Positions 35,584-45,997 of a stretch of 62,000 bases of DNA are shown in pieces; the first letter of the stretch is position 1, and every line of letters begins with the position of its first letter. The position numbers were made by a program, and so were the translations under genes. The stretch is from Gammaproteobacteria bacterium. Its GTDB lineage: Bacteria > Pseudomonadota > Gammaproteobacteria > Pseudomonadales > Pseudomonadaceae. The notes under the pieces are model-generated. The model saw only the letters and a program-made list of their open reading frames with translations. It was not told the DNA's origin and made no database searches. The stretch lies in assembly GCA_023475025.1 (NCBI GenBank), contig JAMCWB010000034.1, forward strand, positions 1-62,000. Reading direction: 5' to 3'.

Positions 35584-35880
35584 ATGAAACGCCCTCTGCT
35601 TGCCACCCTGCTGTGCTGTGGCCTGTTGGCCGCAGTGCCGGCCATGGCCGATGAATGCACCGCTGACGACGCCATGGCAAAAGGTGCCGAACTGGCCGAC
35701 ACACTCAATCGCGTCGCCTATGGTGATGCCGAGATGCTGCAACGCATCAATGAGCGACTGATCGAACTGCAGGTTGAAGACCCGACTCGCAGCGGCCATA
35801 GCGCCTGCGAAGCCTATGAGCGCATCACCAAGGAAGTGGAAAAAATCGAAGCCGAAGCAACCGCAGATACATCTAACTGA
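35584..35880 (+). CDS. Small periplasmic protein of unknown function
   Basis: A 98-residue protein with a clear signal peptide, MKRPLLATLLCCGLLAAVPA, cut after AMA. The mature part is acidic and helical: ECTADDAMAKGAELADTLNR and CEAYERITKEVEKIEAEA, with a pair of cysteines that could form a disulfide. No family recognised. It stands alone downstream of pykA with AGGAAACTGCTT before the ATG. Confidence 0.7.
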   Translation: MKRPLLATLLCCGLLAAVPAMADECTADDAMAKGAELADTLNRVAYGDAEMLQRINERLIELQVEDPTRSGHSACEAYERITKEVEKIEAEATADTSN

Positions 35881-35991
35881 CTGATACAAAGCTTCACTTT
35901 TTTCTACTATTACTGCTAAAAATTTAATCATACACTGCAGTCATGATTTGAGCCGGCCGTTTCGCCGGCTCCGCTGACCGAGGAGGTTTGC

Positions 35992-36858
35992 ATGACTGTT
36001 CAAGCCCGTAACCTGGTAGAAAAACTGATTGGCCGTCCTGCGTCAGACGGTGATGGCGTCAAACTGACCCGTGTCTTTGGTGGCCAGGGTCCCGAGCGTT
36101 TCGATCCTTTCCTGATGCTGGACGAGTTTGGCTCCGATTCAGCGGCAGACTACATCGGCGGCTTTCCCGCTCACCCCCATCGAGGTTTCGAGACGGTTAC
36201 CTATATGCTCGAAGGTCGCATGCTGCATGAGGACCATATGGGTAACCAGGGCCTGCTGGAGCCGGGCGGTGTGCAGTGGATGACGGCCGGACGTGGCATT
36301 ATCCATTCCGAGATGCCGCAGCAGAACAGCGGCCGCATGCGTGGCTTTCAGCTGTGGATCAATCTGCCAGCGGCAGAAAAGATGCAACCTGCCAACTATC
36401 AGGACTTGCCGGCAGATGCCGTTGCCAGCGGCCACCTGCCCGGTGGTGGCAGCGTCAAGGTGATTGCCGGCACGCTGGCTCTCGACCGCGCAGTGCTGCA
36501 AGGCCCGATCCAGGGCAAAAGTACTGAACCGCTGTATCTGGACCTGCAGCTGACCGCCGAGGAAACCCTGACGCTACCTGTCCCGGACCAGCATACGGCC
36601 ATGCTCTACGTTTACGAGGGCGACCTGCGCATTGATGGCAGCCAGGGCAGCGCCATTTTGCAGCCCAAACAGCTGGGGCGTCTGAGTGCCGGCGGCGAAC
36701 TGACCGTGCAGGCAGGTAGTGCGGGCACGCGGGCATTACTGATTGCCGGCAAGCCGATAGGCGAACCTATCGTGCAATACGGGCCTTTTGTGATGAACAG
36801 CCCGCAGGAAATCCAGCAGGCCATTGTCGATTACCAGACGGGGCGACTGGCCTCGTGA
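35992..36858 (+). CDS. Pirin-family bicupin protein
   Basis: A 288-residue bicupin of the pirin family; some members act as quercetin 2,3-dioxygenases or as regulators of pyruvate metabolism. The metal ligands are visible in HPHRGFETVTYMLEG (two His), then the His in IIHSEMP and its Glu. The N-terminal pirin part DPFLMLDEFGS and the C-terminal cupin GKPIGEPIVQYGPFVMN are both present. AGGAGG precedes the ATG, so expression is probably strong. A hairpin AGCCGGC-CGTTTC-GCCGGCT lies upstream at 35951-35970. Confidence 0.9.
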   Translation: MTVQARNLVEKLIGRPASDGDGVKLTRVFGGQGPERFDPFLMLDEFGSDSAADYIGGFPAHPHRGFETVTYMLEGRMLHEDHMGNQGLLEPGGVQWMTAGRGIIHSEMPQQNSGRMRGFQLWINLPAAEKMQPANYQDLPADAVASGHLPGGGSVKVIAGTLALDRAVLQGPIQGKSTEPLYLDLQLTAEETLTLPVPDQHTAMLYVYEGDLRIDGSQGSAILQPKQLGRLSAGGELTVQAGSAGTRALLIAGKPIGEPIVQYGPFVMNSPQEIQQAIVDYQTGRLAS

Positions 36859-36860
36859 AC

Positions 36861-36884
36861 AGGCCGGGAAAAATCCCGGCCTTT
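36861..36884. terminator. Intrinsic terminator between pirin gene and recR
   Basis: AGGCCGGGA-AAAA-TCCCGGCCT followed by TT; a 9-bp stem between two converging genes. Confidence 0.8.
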
Positions 36885-36903
36885 ATCGGTAAAGCGTCAA
36901 CTG

Positions 36904-37503
36904 CTAGATCAGCGTGGTACGCCCGGCCAGCGCGTGGGCCAGGGTGCCACCGTCAACAAACTCAAGCTCACCACCCAGGGGAATGCCATGCGCTAGGCGC
37001 GAAAGCTTGATGCCCTTGGGGCGCAGCAAGCCGGCAATATAATGGGCAGTGGCCTCGCCCTCTACCGTCGGGTTGGTAGCCAGAATCACTTCTGCTACCT
37101 CTTTGCCCTGCAGACTGGCCAGTAGACCGGGAATCCCGATTTCCTCCGGGCCCAGGCCGTCGATAGGTGACAGACTGCCCTTGAGTACGTAGTAACGACC
37201 GTTATACCCACCGGCCTGCTCAACTGCCCAGACATCCGCCTGGCTTTGCAGTACGCAGAGCAGACTGTCGTCCCGGCTCGGGTCAGCACACAGCCGGCAG
37301 ATATCCTCTTCACTCAGGCTGCGGCAACGCTGGCAGTAACCGACGCCATCCATGGCCGCATCCAGCGCGGCGGCCAACTGGCTGCCGGCACTACGGTCAC
37401 GTTCGAGCAGATGCAGCGCCATGCGCTGGGCCGTTTTCGGGCCGACACCGGGCAAACCGCGCAAGCCATCAATCAACTGCCGAATGCGTGGACTAAAGCT
37501 CAT
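36904..37503 (-). CDS. recR: Recombination protein RecR
   Basis: Acts with RecO and RecF to load RecA onto gapped DNA. The 199 residues have the N-terminal HhH ([20 protein letters not shown]), the C4 zinc finger CQRC...CRLC, and the Toprim domain with [16 protein letters not shown] and [16 protein letters not shown]. It follows ybaB in the conserved dnaX-ybaB-recR operon. Confidence 0.97.
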   Translation of the reverse strand: MSFSPRIRQLIDGLRGLPGVGPKTAQRMALHLLERDRSAGSQLAAALDAAMDGVGYCQRCRSLSEEDICRLCADPSRDDSLLCVLQSQADVWAVEQAGGYNGRYYVLKGSLSPIDGLGPEEIGIPGLLASLQGKEVAEVILATNPTVEGEATAHYIAGLLRPKGIKLSRLAHGIPLGGELEFVDGGTLAHALAGRTTLI

Positions 37504-37512
37504 GCAGCGGCC

Positions 37513-37839
37513 TCAAAAGGGCATCTTGAAACCGTCGGGCAGGTTCATCCCGGCAGTCAGACCGGACATCTTTTCCTGATTGTGCTGTTCCAGCTTGCGC
37601 ACTGCATCATTGAAGGCAGCCGCGACCAGATCCTCAATGATCTCCTTGTCTTCACTCATCAGCCTGTCATCAATGCTGACGCGGCGCACATCATGGCGTC
37701 CGTTCATGACCACGGAGACCATACCAGCGCCGGATTGACCGGTGACTTCTGCATTGGCCAGCTCCTGCTGCATTTTCTGCATTTTTTCCTGCATTTCCTG
37801 CGCCTGCTTCATCAGGCCTGCCATGCCGCCTTTCATCAT
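37513..37839 (-). CDS. ybaB: YbaB/EbfC nucleoid-associated protein
   Basis: A 108-residue DNA-binding dimer of the YbaB family. The coiled N-terminus [20 protein letters not shown] and [20 protein letters not shown] are typical. Between dnaX and recR, sharing one base with the dnaX stop codon (TAATG). Confidence 0.96.
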   Translation of the reverse strand: MMKGGMAGLMKQAQEMQEKMQKMQQELANAEVTGQSGAGMVSVVMNGRHDVRRVSIDDRLMSEDKEIIEDLVAAAFNDAVRKLEQHNQEKMSGLTAGMNLPDGFKMPF

Positions 37840-39833
37840 TACGTCCTCTCTTGATTCGGGGTTATGTCCTGGGGACGGATGCTGTCTTCGCAGATCCGCG
37901 CGGAAAAGTCCTTGATCAATGCCTGTACCAACGGATCAGCCTGGATACTCGCTTCAGCCGCCAACTGACGCTGATGACGACGCCGGGCTTCGGCAATCGC
38001 GGGGGTCTCCTGCGTTGGCGCTGCGACGTCGACCGCGAGCTCAACCGCTTCACCGGTGCAGTCACTGACTGCCTGTTGCAGGCGTTGCCGGTGGTTATCG
38101 TTATACAAGGCGCTGTTGCCCGGGTCCAGATGCAGCAACCACTGGTTACCCTCTTGCCGCACCCACTGACAATGCGCCGCAATGCTCAGGGTCAGGCCAC
38201 TCAAGGCCAGGCGCGGGAAGAGTGCCAGCCAGTCGGCAGCCAGACCAGTGGCGACCGGCAAATCGCTGACTGCATCGCTGGCCGTGGTGACATCTGGCTC
38301 GGCAGCCGGTGACCAGTCAGCCTGATAGGCTGCCAGGGCAAGCTCCTCGTCCTGATCACCAGGTTCATCACCCGGCTCGTCGGGGCCAGCCTGCAGCCAT
38401 TCAGCGGGCGGTTCGTGCTGTGGTGGCTTGATCGGAGTAGCGGTATTCAATGGCTGCGGAGCCGCCGGCCGAGCGGCTTCAGCAATCCCGGTCGGGTTTG
38501 CACCCCGGGTATCAGGAACCTGCGCAGCAGGCTCAAGCGGCGCCTGAGGTTCCGGTTCAGACGCAGGCGGCGCGGCTGCGACAGTCTCAGGCTGAGCACC
38601 GGCGCCTTGTTCAGCTGCATTGGTCAGGCCTTGCCTGGACGGTGTTGCTGCTGCCGGCGCCCCCGCTGATGCGGAGTCAGCCTGGGCCTGGCTACTCCGC
38701 GCTGGCTTTCCCGCTGGATCAGGCACTGCGTGCTCGGGGTCACCCAGGGTACCCGGCCGGAAGGCAAGCATGCGCAGCAGGGTCATTTCAAAGCCACCCC
38801 GTGGTTCCGGTGCCAACGGCAGGTCTCGTCGACCATGCAGCGCCAGCTGGTAAAACAGCTGCACATCCTCGGCACTGATACTGCGTGCCAGCTCCAGCAC
38901 CCGGGCCGCATCGCCCTGACCAGCGTCAGCCGCTTCCGGTACCACCTGGGCCAAAGCAACACGCTGCAAGGTGGATATCAACTCAGCCAGCACTCCGGCA
39001 AAATCTGCGCCCTGCTCTGCCAATTCAGCAACCAATGCCAGGGCAGCTCGCGCATCGTCGGCAGCCAGGGTCTCCAGCAAACCAAACACCTGGGTGTGAT
39101 CGATGGTGCCCAACATGGTGCGCACCTGACTGACCTCGAGATGACCATTACCGAAGGCAATCGCCTGGTCGGTCAGACTCAGGGCATCGCGCATGGAGCC
39201 ATCGGCTGCCCTTGCCAGCAGCCAAAGCGAGTCTTCATCCGCGGGAATCTGCTCGTCCGCCAACACATGACGCAAATGCTCGACGATCTTGTCCGGCGTC
39301 ATGTTCTTCAAGGAAAACTGCAGGCAGCGTGACAGGATAGTGACCGGCAGTTTCTGCGGATCCGTGGTCGCCAGCAGAAATTTGACGTGCTCGGGTGGCT
39401 CTTCCAGGGTTTTCAGCAGGGCATTGAAGCTGTGCCCGGAGAGCATGTGTACTTCGTCAATCAGGTAGACCTTGTAGCGACCACGACTGGGTGCGTATTG
39501 GACGTTATCCAGCAGTTCCCGGGTATCTTCCACCTTGGTGCGGCTGGCAGCGTCCACTTCGATAAGGTCAACAAAGCGACCTTCGTCGATTTCCCGGCAC
39601 GCCGAACACACACCACAGGGTTCCGAGCTGACGCCCTGCTCACAGTTCAGGCACTTGGCGAGAATGCGGGCAATGGTGGTTTTGCCCACACCACGGGTGC
39701 CGGTAAACAGATAGGCATGGTGCAGACGGTTGTTGTCCAGCGCATTGATCAGCGCTTGCAGCACATGGGTCTGCCCGACCATTTCACGGAACAGTCGCGG
39801 GCGCCATTTACGGGCTAGTACCTGATAACTCAT
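37839..39833 (-). CDS. dnaX: DNA polymerase III subunits tau/gamma
   Basis: Clamp-loader ATPase of the replicative polymerase. The 664 residues start [15 protein letters not shown]. Walker A GTRGVGKT is at about 45-52, the zinc cysteines are C64, C73, C76 and C79, DEVH is at 126-129, and the sensor arginine is in LSRCLQFSL. After the three clamp-loader domains comes a long Ala/Pro/Glu-rich linker (about residues 370-520), then the tau C-terminal domain that binds DnaB and alpha. No A-AAA-AAG slippery site is apparent, so a separate gamma form by frameshifting is not obvious. ATG 39833 chosen over a GTG six codons earlier. Confidence 0.96.
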   Translation of the reverse strand: MSYQVLARKWRPRLFREMVGQTHVLQALINALDNNRLHHAYLFTGTRGVGKTTIARILAKCLNCEQGVSSEPCGVCSACREIDEGRFVDLIEVDAASRTKVEDTRELLDNVQYAPSRGRYKVYLIDEVHMLSGHSFNALLKTLEEPPEHVKFLLATTDPQKLPVTILSRCLQFSLKNMTPDKIVEHLRHVLADEQIPADEDSLWLLARAADGSMRDALSLTDQAIAFGNGHLEVSQVRTMLGTIDHTQVFGLLETLAADDARAALALVAELAEQGADFAGVLAELISTLQRVALAQVVPEAADAGQGDAARVLELARSISAEDVQLFYQLALHGRRDLPLAPEPRGGFEMTLLRMLAFRPGTLGDPEHAVPDPAGKPARSSQAQADSASAGAPAAATPSRQGLTNAAEQGAGAQPETVAAAPPASEPEPQAPLEPAAQVPDTRGANPTGIAEAARPAAPQPLNTATPIKPPQHEPPAEWLQAGPDEPGDEPGDQDEELALAAYQADWSPAAEPDVTTASDAVSDLPVATGLAADWLALFPRLALSGLTLSIAAHCQWVRQEGNQWLLHLDPGNSALYNDNHRQRLQQAVSDCTGEAVELAVDVAAPTQETPAIAEARRRHQRQLAAEASIQADPLVQALIKDFSARICEDSIRPQDITPNQERT

Positions 39834-39938
39834 GGGCTGGGGATTATCCACATCGGTCAGTCAACAAGCGGCTACTGTAACCAATGCCGACAGACATTGC
39901 GAGACGCAAAGACGAGCGAACAGGGGGAAGGAAATCAA

Positions 39939-40052
39939 GGGTGGTAACCTCGCCAGCCACACCCCGGCACACGATATAACCGCTGTGGCTGCTCCCTTCC
40001 GGGCCTGACCAGGTTAACGGCTGATCGTTGCGAGGGGACCGACGAGGCCACC
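39939..40052 (-). ncRNA. ffs: Signal recognition particle RNA (4.5S RNA)
   Basis: On the minus strand, the core reads GTTAACCTGGTCAGGCCC then GGAAGGGAGCAGCC, the conserved SRP domain IV with its GGAA tetraloop and asymmetric loop. The 5' GGTGGCCTCG pairs with the 3' CGAGGTTACCACC to close the hairpin. About 114 nt. It lies just upstream of dnaX in the same direction, as in other pseudomonads. Confidence 0.92.
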
Positions 40053-40142
40053 ATAACGAACCCGCGACAAGCGGGCCGCGCCATTGTAACGGCTTGCACG
40101 GAAGTTACAAGTCACCGCAGGCAAATACCCGCGCCAGAACAG

Positions 40143-40793
40143 TCAGGGGCTGATCCGGTAGACCCGTTCCTGTAACCGGGTCATGCCCTGCTGACGAAAT
40201 ACCGGGTGATCATCCAGCACATCCTGCTCGTCCAGTAGCTCGATGCGACAGCCGGCGAACAGACTGCGGACTTCGCTATCAGGTACGCTGAACGGCGGCC
40301 CGGGGCGCTGGTCCTGCGGATAATCCAGGGTAATCAGCAACAGGCGCCAGCCGGCCGGCAGTATGCTGCGCATGTGCTCCACGTAGCGTGTGCGCATAGC
40401 TTCCGGCAGGGCGATCAAGGCGGCGCGGTCATACACGCCCTGAACCGAGGCAACATCGGCCGCCTTGAGGCCAAAATAATCGCCACAATACAGGCAATAG
40501 CCCTCGCCTTCACTGATCGCGAATTCACCCTGTTCACGCCAGCCCAGCTGCAGCGCCTGCTCGGCGGCAAAGCTTTCCAGGGCACTGCGCGCCAGCTCGA
40601 TGCCCAACACCGGATGCCCCTGGTCACGCAGCCAGGTCATATCCAGGCTTTTGCCACACAAGGGCACCCATACCGGCGCACCGGGTGCCACACCCAGGTG
40701 TGGCCACCAGCGACTCAACAGGGGGTTGGGCCGCGACTTGTGAAACCCGGTCTCACCCTTGTTCCAGCGTTCATGCCAAAAGCCTGCCTCCAT
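40143..40793 (-). CDS. tpm: Thiopurine S-methyltransferase family protein
   Basis: A 216-residue SAM-dependent methyltransferase; the bacterial enzyme methylates thiopurines and, in Pseudomonas, inorganic selenium or tellurium compounds. Family markers are FWHERWNKGETGFHK, VWVPLCGKSLDMTWL, GHPVLGIELA and YDRAALIALPEAMR. ATG start with GGAGGGAG-type upstream sequence. It lies upstream of ffs on the same strand. Confidence 0.92.
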   Translation of the reverse strand: MEAGFWHERWNKGETGFHKSRPNPLLSRWWPHLGVAPGAPVWVPLCGKSLDMTWLRDQGHPVLGIELARSALESFAAEQALQLGWREQGEFAISEGEGYCLYCGDYFGLKAADVASVQGVYDRAALIALPEAMRTRYVEHMRSILPAGWRLLLITLDYPQDQRPGPPFSVPDSEVRSLFAGCRIELLDEQDVLDDHPVFRQQGMTRLQERVYRISP

Positions 40794-40957
40794 ACTCCCT
40801 CCAGTGTTTTAATGTCTATCGACTATACCCGAGCAGATGCCGGCTGTAATGCATTGAGCGCTATGCAGTGCATCAATAGCACTGCTTAAATTGCGCTGCA
40901 TGGCCTTGCTAGCAACAGGTATACTGCAACTGCAATCCGTCTTGCCTGTGGAGATTT

Positions 40958-42706
40958 ATGGACAGTATCAACACCTATTTCATGATTGGCGCCCTGCTGC
41001 TCAGTGTGAGCATACTCGCCAGCTCGATTTCCTCTCGGCTCGGCGTACCCCTGCTGCTGATCTTCCTGTTTGTCGGCATGCTGGCCGGCGAAGATGGCCC
41101 CGGGGGGCTGGTGTTCGATAATGCCGATATCGCCTATACCATTGGCAGCCTGGCACTGGCGATTATTCTGCTGGATGGTGGCTTGCGCACTCAGGTAGCC
41201 AACTTCCGCGTGGCATTGTGGTCCTCTATCTCACTGGCTAGCCTGGGGGTGGTCATCACCGCTGGCATTACCGGCGCTTTCACAGCTTATATTCTCGATC
41301 TTGACTGGATGACCGGCCTGTTACTCGGTGCCATTGTTGGCTCAACCGACGCTGCGGCGGTGTTCTCCATGCTCAGTGGCAAGGGACTCAACCTGAAGCA
41401 GCGCGTGGGCGCCACGCTGGAAATCGAGTCAGCCTCAAACGACCCCATGGCGATTTTCCTTACTGTCACCCTGGTCGCCATGCTGGCCAGCGGTCAAACC
41501 GAGTTCAGCCTGGCATTTCTTGGTCTACTGGTGCAGCAATTCGGTATTGGCGGAGTAACCGGTATTCTCGGCGGTTTTTTGCTGGCCTGGCTGGTCAATC
41601 GGGTCAACCTGGCCACCGGGCTTTACCCCTTATTGATCACCAGCGGTGCTGTGCTGGTGTTCGCGGTTACCAACATTGTCGGCGGCAGTGGGTTTCTGGC
41701 GATTTTCCTGACCGGACTGGTGATCGGCAACAGCCGTCTGCGCAACCTGCAGAACATCCTGCACATGCAAGACGGGATGGCCTGGCTCAGCCAGATCTGC
41801 CTGTTTCTAATGCTGGGCTTGCTGGTCAAGCCAACGGGGCTGCTCGAGGCGGCTATTCCAGCCCTGATTATTGCCCTGGTTCTGATTCTTGTTGCCCGGC
41901 CTATTGCTGTGCTGCTGTGCCTGGCGCCCTTCGTTTTCAACTGGCGTGAGCGTGTGTTTATCAGCTGGGTCGGGCTGCGTGGTGCGGTACCTATCATGCT
42001 GGCCATTTTCCCGCTGATCGCCGGCCTTGAGCATGCCCAGCTGCTGTTCAATATTGCCTTTGTTGTGGTGCTGGTATCCCTGTTGATCCAGGGTGCCAGC
42101 CTGCCGCTGGCCGCCAGACTGTGCAAAGTTGAGATCCCGCCTAAACCCGAGCCCCTGCACCGCACCAGCCTCGACATGGTGGTAAACGAGCAATACGAAA
42201 TGTTGGTCTACCAGCTGGATAACGCCAACTGGTGTGTCGGCGTACAGCTGCGAAACCTGAAAATGCCACCCGATAGCCATATCGCGGCCCTGTTTCGCGG
42301 GCAACAACTGCTGCATCCGACCGGTAGTACCCGGCTTGCCCTGAATGACGTGCTCTGCGTCATTGGCCGGCCGGAACACTTACCCGAGCTGTCACGCCTG
42401 TTTAGTATCACTCACAAGCCTCACTATCTTGAGGACCGCAGCTTCTTTGGTGACTTCATTCTCGAGGGCGAGGCTAATTTCGGTGATGTTGGGCGCTTTT
42501 ATGGTTTTGTTATTCCCGATGAACTGGCATCGCTGACCCTGGCTGAGTTTTTCTACCGGCATTTTGGCCGCCATCCGGTGGTCGGTGACCGCCTGAATTG
42601 GAGTGGCCATACCTGGGTGGTCGCTGCCATGGACAATGACCGCATCCTCAAGGTCGGCCTGAAGCTGGGCAGCGGCTCCGGCAAGCCACCGATGGGCTTT
42701 CTCTGA
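40958..42706 (+). CDS. nhaP2: CPA1-family potassium/proton antiporter (NhaP2/CvrA-like)
   Basis: A 582-residue inner-membrane cation/proton antiporter with about 12 membrane helices. The conserved transport core includes GGLRTQVANFR, LLGAIVGSTDAAAVFSML (the Asp of the TDAAAVF motif) and ESASNDPMAIFLT (the ND pair of the ion site). After the membrane domain comes a TrkA-C-type domain (VQLRNLKMPPDSHIAALFRG) and a further CorC/HlyC-like cytoplasmic tail. NhaP2 proteins help K+ homeostasis and growth at low osmolarity. Confidence 0.88.
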   Translation: MDSINTYFMIGALLLSVSILASSISSRLGVPLLLIFLFVGMLAGEDGPGGLVFDNADIAYTIGSLALAIILLDGGLRTQVANFRVALWSSISLASLGVVITAGITGAFTAYILDLDWMTGLLLGAIVGSTDAAAVFSMLSGKGLNLKQRVGATLEIESASNDPMAIFLTVTLVAMLASGQTEFSLAFLGLLVQQFGIGGVTGILGGFLLAWLVNRVNLATGLYPLLITSGAVLVFAVTNIVGGSGFLAIFLTGLVIGNSRLRNLQNILHMQDGMAWLSQICLFLMLGLLVKPTGLLEAAIPALIIALVLILVARPIAVLLCLAPFVFNWRERVFISWVGLRGAVPIMLAIFPLIAGLEHAQLLFNIAFVVVLVSLLIQGASLPLAARLCKVEIPPKPEPLHRTSLDMVVNEQYEMLVYQLDNANWCVGVQLRNLKMPPDSHIAALFRGQQLLHPTGSTRLALNDVLCVIGRPEHLPELSRLFSITHKPHYLEDRSFFGDFILEGEANFGDVGRFYGFVIPDELASLTLAEFFYRHFGRHPVVGDRLNWSGHTWVVAAMDNDRILKVGLKLGSGSGKPPMGFL

Positions 42707-42724
42707 TCACTGCGCAGAAAGCCC

Positions 42725-42755
42725 TTGACCTTGACATCATGTAAACCTCTAAGCT
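42725..42755 (+). promoter_or_regulatory. CueR/MerR-type promoter of copA
   Basis: TTGACC (42725-42730), 19 bp, then TAAGCT (42750-42755). The over-long 19-bp spacer is the hallmark of MerR-family promoters. The spacer carries an imperfect dyad around ACATCATGT. It lies upstream of copA, which overlaps cueR. Confidence 0.72.
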
Positions 42756-42782
42756 GTGATCATTCACCCTCAGGAGGCTTGC

Positions 42783-45194
42783 ATGAGCACACTGACCCTT
42801 CCCATCAGCGGCATGAGCTGCGGCAGCTGCGTCAGCCGCGTGGAAAAAGCCCTGCACCAGAGCGGTGTGGTCCTGCAGGCCGAGGTCAACCTGGCCAGCG
42901 AGTCTGCGCGTATCGAACTGAGCGATGACCAGCGTTTGCCCGAGGTATGTGACGCCCTGCAGCAAGCCGGTTATGCAGTGCCGCTGGAGACCCGTCAGCT
43001 CAGCCTGAGCAATCTGTCCTGTGCCGGCTGCGTTCGCCGCAGTGAAACCGCCCTGCTTGGCGTGCCTGGTGTGGTCAAGGTCGAAGTCAACCTGGCCAGC
43101 GAACAGGCCCGCGTCAGTTTTGTCAGCGGCACAGACCCGGACACTCTGCTCGCCGCCCTGGCCAAGGCCGGCTACCCCGGCCAGTGGCTGAATAACGAGC
43201 AATCGCAAAGCAGCCGTGAAGATGTGCAAGAGCACAAACTGCGCATTGAACGCCGTCACCTGATCGGCGCCGCTATTCTCAGTACCCCGCTGGCCTTTGC
43301 CATGTTTCCGGAGATGTTCGGCCGACCGGAGTGGATGCCGCCGGCTTACCTGCAGCTGGTGCTGGCCAGCATTGTGCAGTTCTGGTTTGGCGCCCGTTTC
43401 TATCGCGGTGCCTGGCATGCCCTGCGCAACCGCTCGGGCAATATGGATATGCTGGTCGCCATGGGCACAACCGCTGGCTGGTCATTGAGCACCTGGAACG
43501 TACTGACCACTCCCGGCGGGCAGATGCCGGTACTCTTCTATGAAGCCTCTGCGGTCATTATTACCTTTGTGCTGCTGGGTAAGTACCTGGAAAGCCGGGC
43601 CAAGGGCCAGACCCTGGAAGCGATCCGCGCACTGACTGCGCTGCGGCCAGACCAGGCGCGCAAACGCACCCTTGAGGGGGATCAGATGCTGCCGCTGGCG
43701 CAGATTCAGACTGGCGATCATATTGTTGTGCGCCCGGGTGAGCGCATCCCGGTGGATGGCGAGGTCATCGAAGGCGGCAGCCATGTCGACGAGTCCATGC
43801 TCACCGGCGAAAGCCTGCCGGTCAGTCGCCAGCCGGGCGACAAGGTCAGCGCTGGCGCCCTGAACCAGGACGGTGTGCTGCTGATCAATACCACGGGCGT
43901 TGGTCAGGACACCCTGCTGGCAAGCATTGTTCGTCTGGTGGAAAGCGCCCAGGCATCGAAAGCCCCGATCCAGCGGCTGGTCGATCGCGTCAGCGCCATT
44001 TTTGTGCCCATAGTGGTGGTGATTGCCCTGCTGACCTGGGGTATTGGCAGCCTGTTGATTGGCCCGCAAGCGGCCCTGCTCAACGCCATCGCGGTACTGG
44101 TGATTGCCTGCCCCTGCGCCCTGGGCCTGGCTACCCCTACCGCCATCATGGTCGGTACCGGCGTGGCAGCGCGCAATGGCATTCTGATCAGGGATGCCGA
44201 AGCACTGGAACTGGCCCACGGTATTGATACGGTGATTTTTGACAAGACCGGCACCCTGACCCAAGGCAAGCCAGCAGTACAGGCCTTTATCGCCCTGCAT
44301 GACCGATCGGCCGAACCCGCCTTGCAGCAGGCCCTGGCCTTGCAACAGGACGCCGAACACCCACTCGCTGCAGCACTGCGCCAATACGCCGACGACCAGG
44401 GCGTGAGCGCGGAGCGGGTAACTGACTTCACTGTCCATGCGGGGCGCGGCACCAGCGGCGTACTGCATGGGCAAAAGCTCTGGCTGGGTAATGCCCGCCT
44501 GCTGCAGGAACAGGGGCTGGACCTGGCACCCTGGCAGGCCCAGGCCGCCGAACAGGAAGCCCTGGGGCATACCCTGTCCTGGCTGGCGGCAGAACGAGAT
44601 GGAACGGCTGACGTCGTCGCCCTGATTGCCTATGCCGACAGCCTCAAACCCGGCGCCCGGGACACCGTAGAGCAGCTGCGTGCCAGTGGTATCGACAGCT
44701 GGCTGGTCAGCGGTGACAGCCAGGCAGCGGCGCGCGCCATTGCGGCCGAACTGGGGATTGATCAGGTGCGCGCCCAGGTATTGCCTGAGCACAAGGCAGA
44801 CGTGGTCAATGAGCTACGCGCTCAGGGCCGCAAGGTCGCCATGATTGGTGACGGTATCAATGATGCCCCGGCCCTGGCGGCTGCCGATGTCGGCATGGCC
44901 ATGGCCACGGGCACAGATGTTGCGATGCACAGCGCCGGGATTACCCTGATGCGCGGCGAGCTGCAGCTGATTCCGGCGGCCTTGCAGGTCTCACGCAAGA
45001 CCTGGGCAAAAATCCGCCAGAATCTGTTCTGGGCCTTTATCTATAACAGCCTGGGGATTCCGCTGGCCGCCATTGGCCTGCTGACACCCATGATGGCTGG
45101 CGCCATGATGGCCGCCAGCAGCGTCAGCGTGGTCACCAATGCGCTCTTGCTCAAACGCTGGCAACCGGAGATCAAACGCCATGAACATCAGTGA
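42783..45194 (+). CDS. copA: Copper-exporting P1B-type ATPase
   Basis: Inner-membrane pump that expels Cu(I) from the cytoplasm. ATG 42783 with CAGGAGG upstream gives 803 residues. Two N-terminal heavy-metal domains carry GMSCGSC (C13 and C16) and NLSCAGC (C80 and C83). The membrane Cu site is [21 protein letters not shown], the HP of EHPLAAALR, and [10 protein letters not shown] are the P-type ATPase motifs. The last bases overlap cueR by 14 bp, so pump and sensor are co-transcribed. Confidence 0.96.
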   Translation: MSTLTLPISGMSCGSCVSRVEKALHQSGVVLQAEVNLASESARIELSDDQRLPEVCDALQQAGYAVPLETRQLSLSNLSCAGCVRRSETALLGVPGVVKVEVNLASEQARVSFVSGTDPDTLLAALAKAGYPGQWLNNEQSQSSREDVQEHKLRIERRHLIGAAILSTPLAFAMFPEMFGRPEWMPPAYLQLVLASIVQFWFGARFYRGAWHALRNRSGNMDMLVAMGTTAGWSLSTWNVLTTPGGQMPVLFYEASAVIITFVLLGKYLESRAKGQTLEAIRALTALRPDQARKRTLEGDQMLPLAQIQTGDHIVVRPGERIPVDGEVIEGGSHVDESMLTGESLPVSRQPGDKVSAGALNQDGVLLINTTGVGQDTLLASIVRLVESAQASKAPIQRLVDRVSAIFVPIVVVIALLTWGIGSLLIGPQAALLNAIAVLVIACPCALGLATPTAIMVGTGVAARNGILIRDAEALELAHGIDTVIFDKTGTLTQGKPAVQAFIALHDRSAEPALQQALALQQDAEHPLAAALRQYADDQGVSAERVTDFTVHAGRGTSGVLHGQKLWLGNARLLQEQGLDLAPWQAQAAEQEALGHTLSWLAAERDGTADVVALIAYADSLKPGARDTVEQLRASGIDSWLVSGDSQAAARAIAAELGIDQVRAQVLPEHKADVVNELRAQGRKVAMIGDGINDAPALAAADVGMAMATGTDVAMHSAGITLMRGELQLIPAALQVSRKTWAKIRQNLFWAFIYNSLGIPLAAIGLLTPMMAGAMMAASSVSVVTNALLLKRWQPEIKRHEHQ

Positions 45195-45573
45195 AGTCGC
45201 CCGCGCCAGCAGCCTGAGCCCACGCATGATCCGCCACTACGAGCAGATTGGCCTGCTCCCAGAGGTGGCGCGCAATGCCTCGGGTTACCGTGATTACAGT
45301 GATAGCGATCTGCATAGCCTGCGTTTTATCCAGCATGCCCGCAGCCTGGGCTTTTCCATGGAGCAGATCGCGCAGCTACTGGCGCTGTGGCAGGACCGTC
45401 AGCGCAGCAGCGGCGAGGTCAAGCAACTGGTGCAGGGGCACTTGCAGGCGCTGGAACAGAAAATTCAGGATTTGCAGACCATGCACGCCACCCTGGCGCA
45501 ACTGGCTGACTGCTGCCACGGCGATAACCGGCCCGAATGCCCGATCCTGGATACCCTGGCCAGTGCAGACTGA
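45181..45573 (+). CDS. cueR: CueR, copper-responsive MerR-family activator
   Basis: A 130-residue MerR-type regulator that bends the copA promoter when it binds Cu(I) or Ag(I). The winged HTH is [20 protein letters not shown]; the coiled dimerisation helix is in the middle. The metal loop [12 protein letters not shown] has C112 and C120, the same numbers as in the E. coli protein. The start at ATG 45181 overlaps the end of copA. Confidence 0.95.
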   Translation: MNISEVARASSLSPRMIRHYEQIGLLPEVARNASGYRDYSDSDLHSLRFIQHARSLGFSMEQIAQLLALWQDRQRSSGEVKQLVQGHLQALEQKIQDLQTMHATLAQLADCCHGDNRPECPILDTLASAD

Positions 45574-45582
45574 CCGAAAACC

Positions 45583-45977
45583 TGGATCGCCACGCCCTAC
45601 GGGCTCGCGATGACGCTGTGCGGTGACATCGGCAGTATGTCAAAGCGATCATTGCGAGAAGAAGGGCGCGGCCATCCGCCGACGTGGGAACCCAGACCAG
45701 CGCGCTGCCCAAAGCCCCGCTGCGGGCTCGCGATGACGAGGTAATGAGTCCCGTGACGGGATGTGGGGCGATGACCGGGTGTTTGGCGATGAATAGCTAT
45801 GGCCCACTCGCCGTCATGGCGAGGGCGTAGCCCGTGGCCATCCATGGTAGACAGCGCCCGGATCCATGGATCGGCGCAAGCCACGTCCCCGCGATAGAGC
45901 AAGAGGGTGACATCGCCAGCTTGCCACAGCGGTCATTGCGAGCAGAACGGGGCGGCCATCCGCCGACGTGGCAATCC
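45583..45977. repeat. Second cluster of interspersed hairpin repeats
   Basis: The 424-bp gap 45574-45997 has no credible gene. Repeat types: ATCGCCACGCCC-TAC-GGGCTCGCGAT plus GACG (45587-45615), a degraded copy near 45716-45742, GTCATGGCGAGGGC..GCCCGTGGCCATCC (45813-45843), and two related copies of GTCATTGCGAG...GCGGCCATCCGCCGACGTGG (45647-45690 degraded, 45931-45977 better). The first and third types match the cluster near 16 kb. Confidence 0.7.
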
Positions 45978-45997
45978 AGAGTTTCCGGACTGCCTGA

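Noticed and set aside
37839..39833. Programmed -1 frameshift in dnaX giving gamma
   Set aside because: I could not see an A-AAA-AAG slippery heptamer on the coding strand; without it there is no basis to claim frameshifting.
43482..44792. 436-codon open frame antisense to copA
   Set aside because: It lies wholly within copA on the opposite strand, in GC-rich DNA where long antisense frames are expected, and its peptide matches no family.
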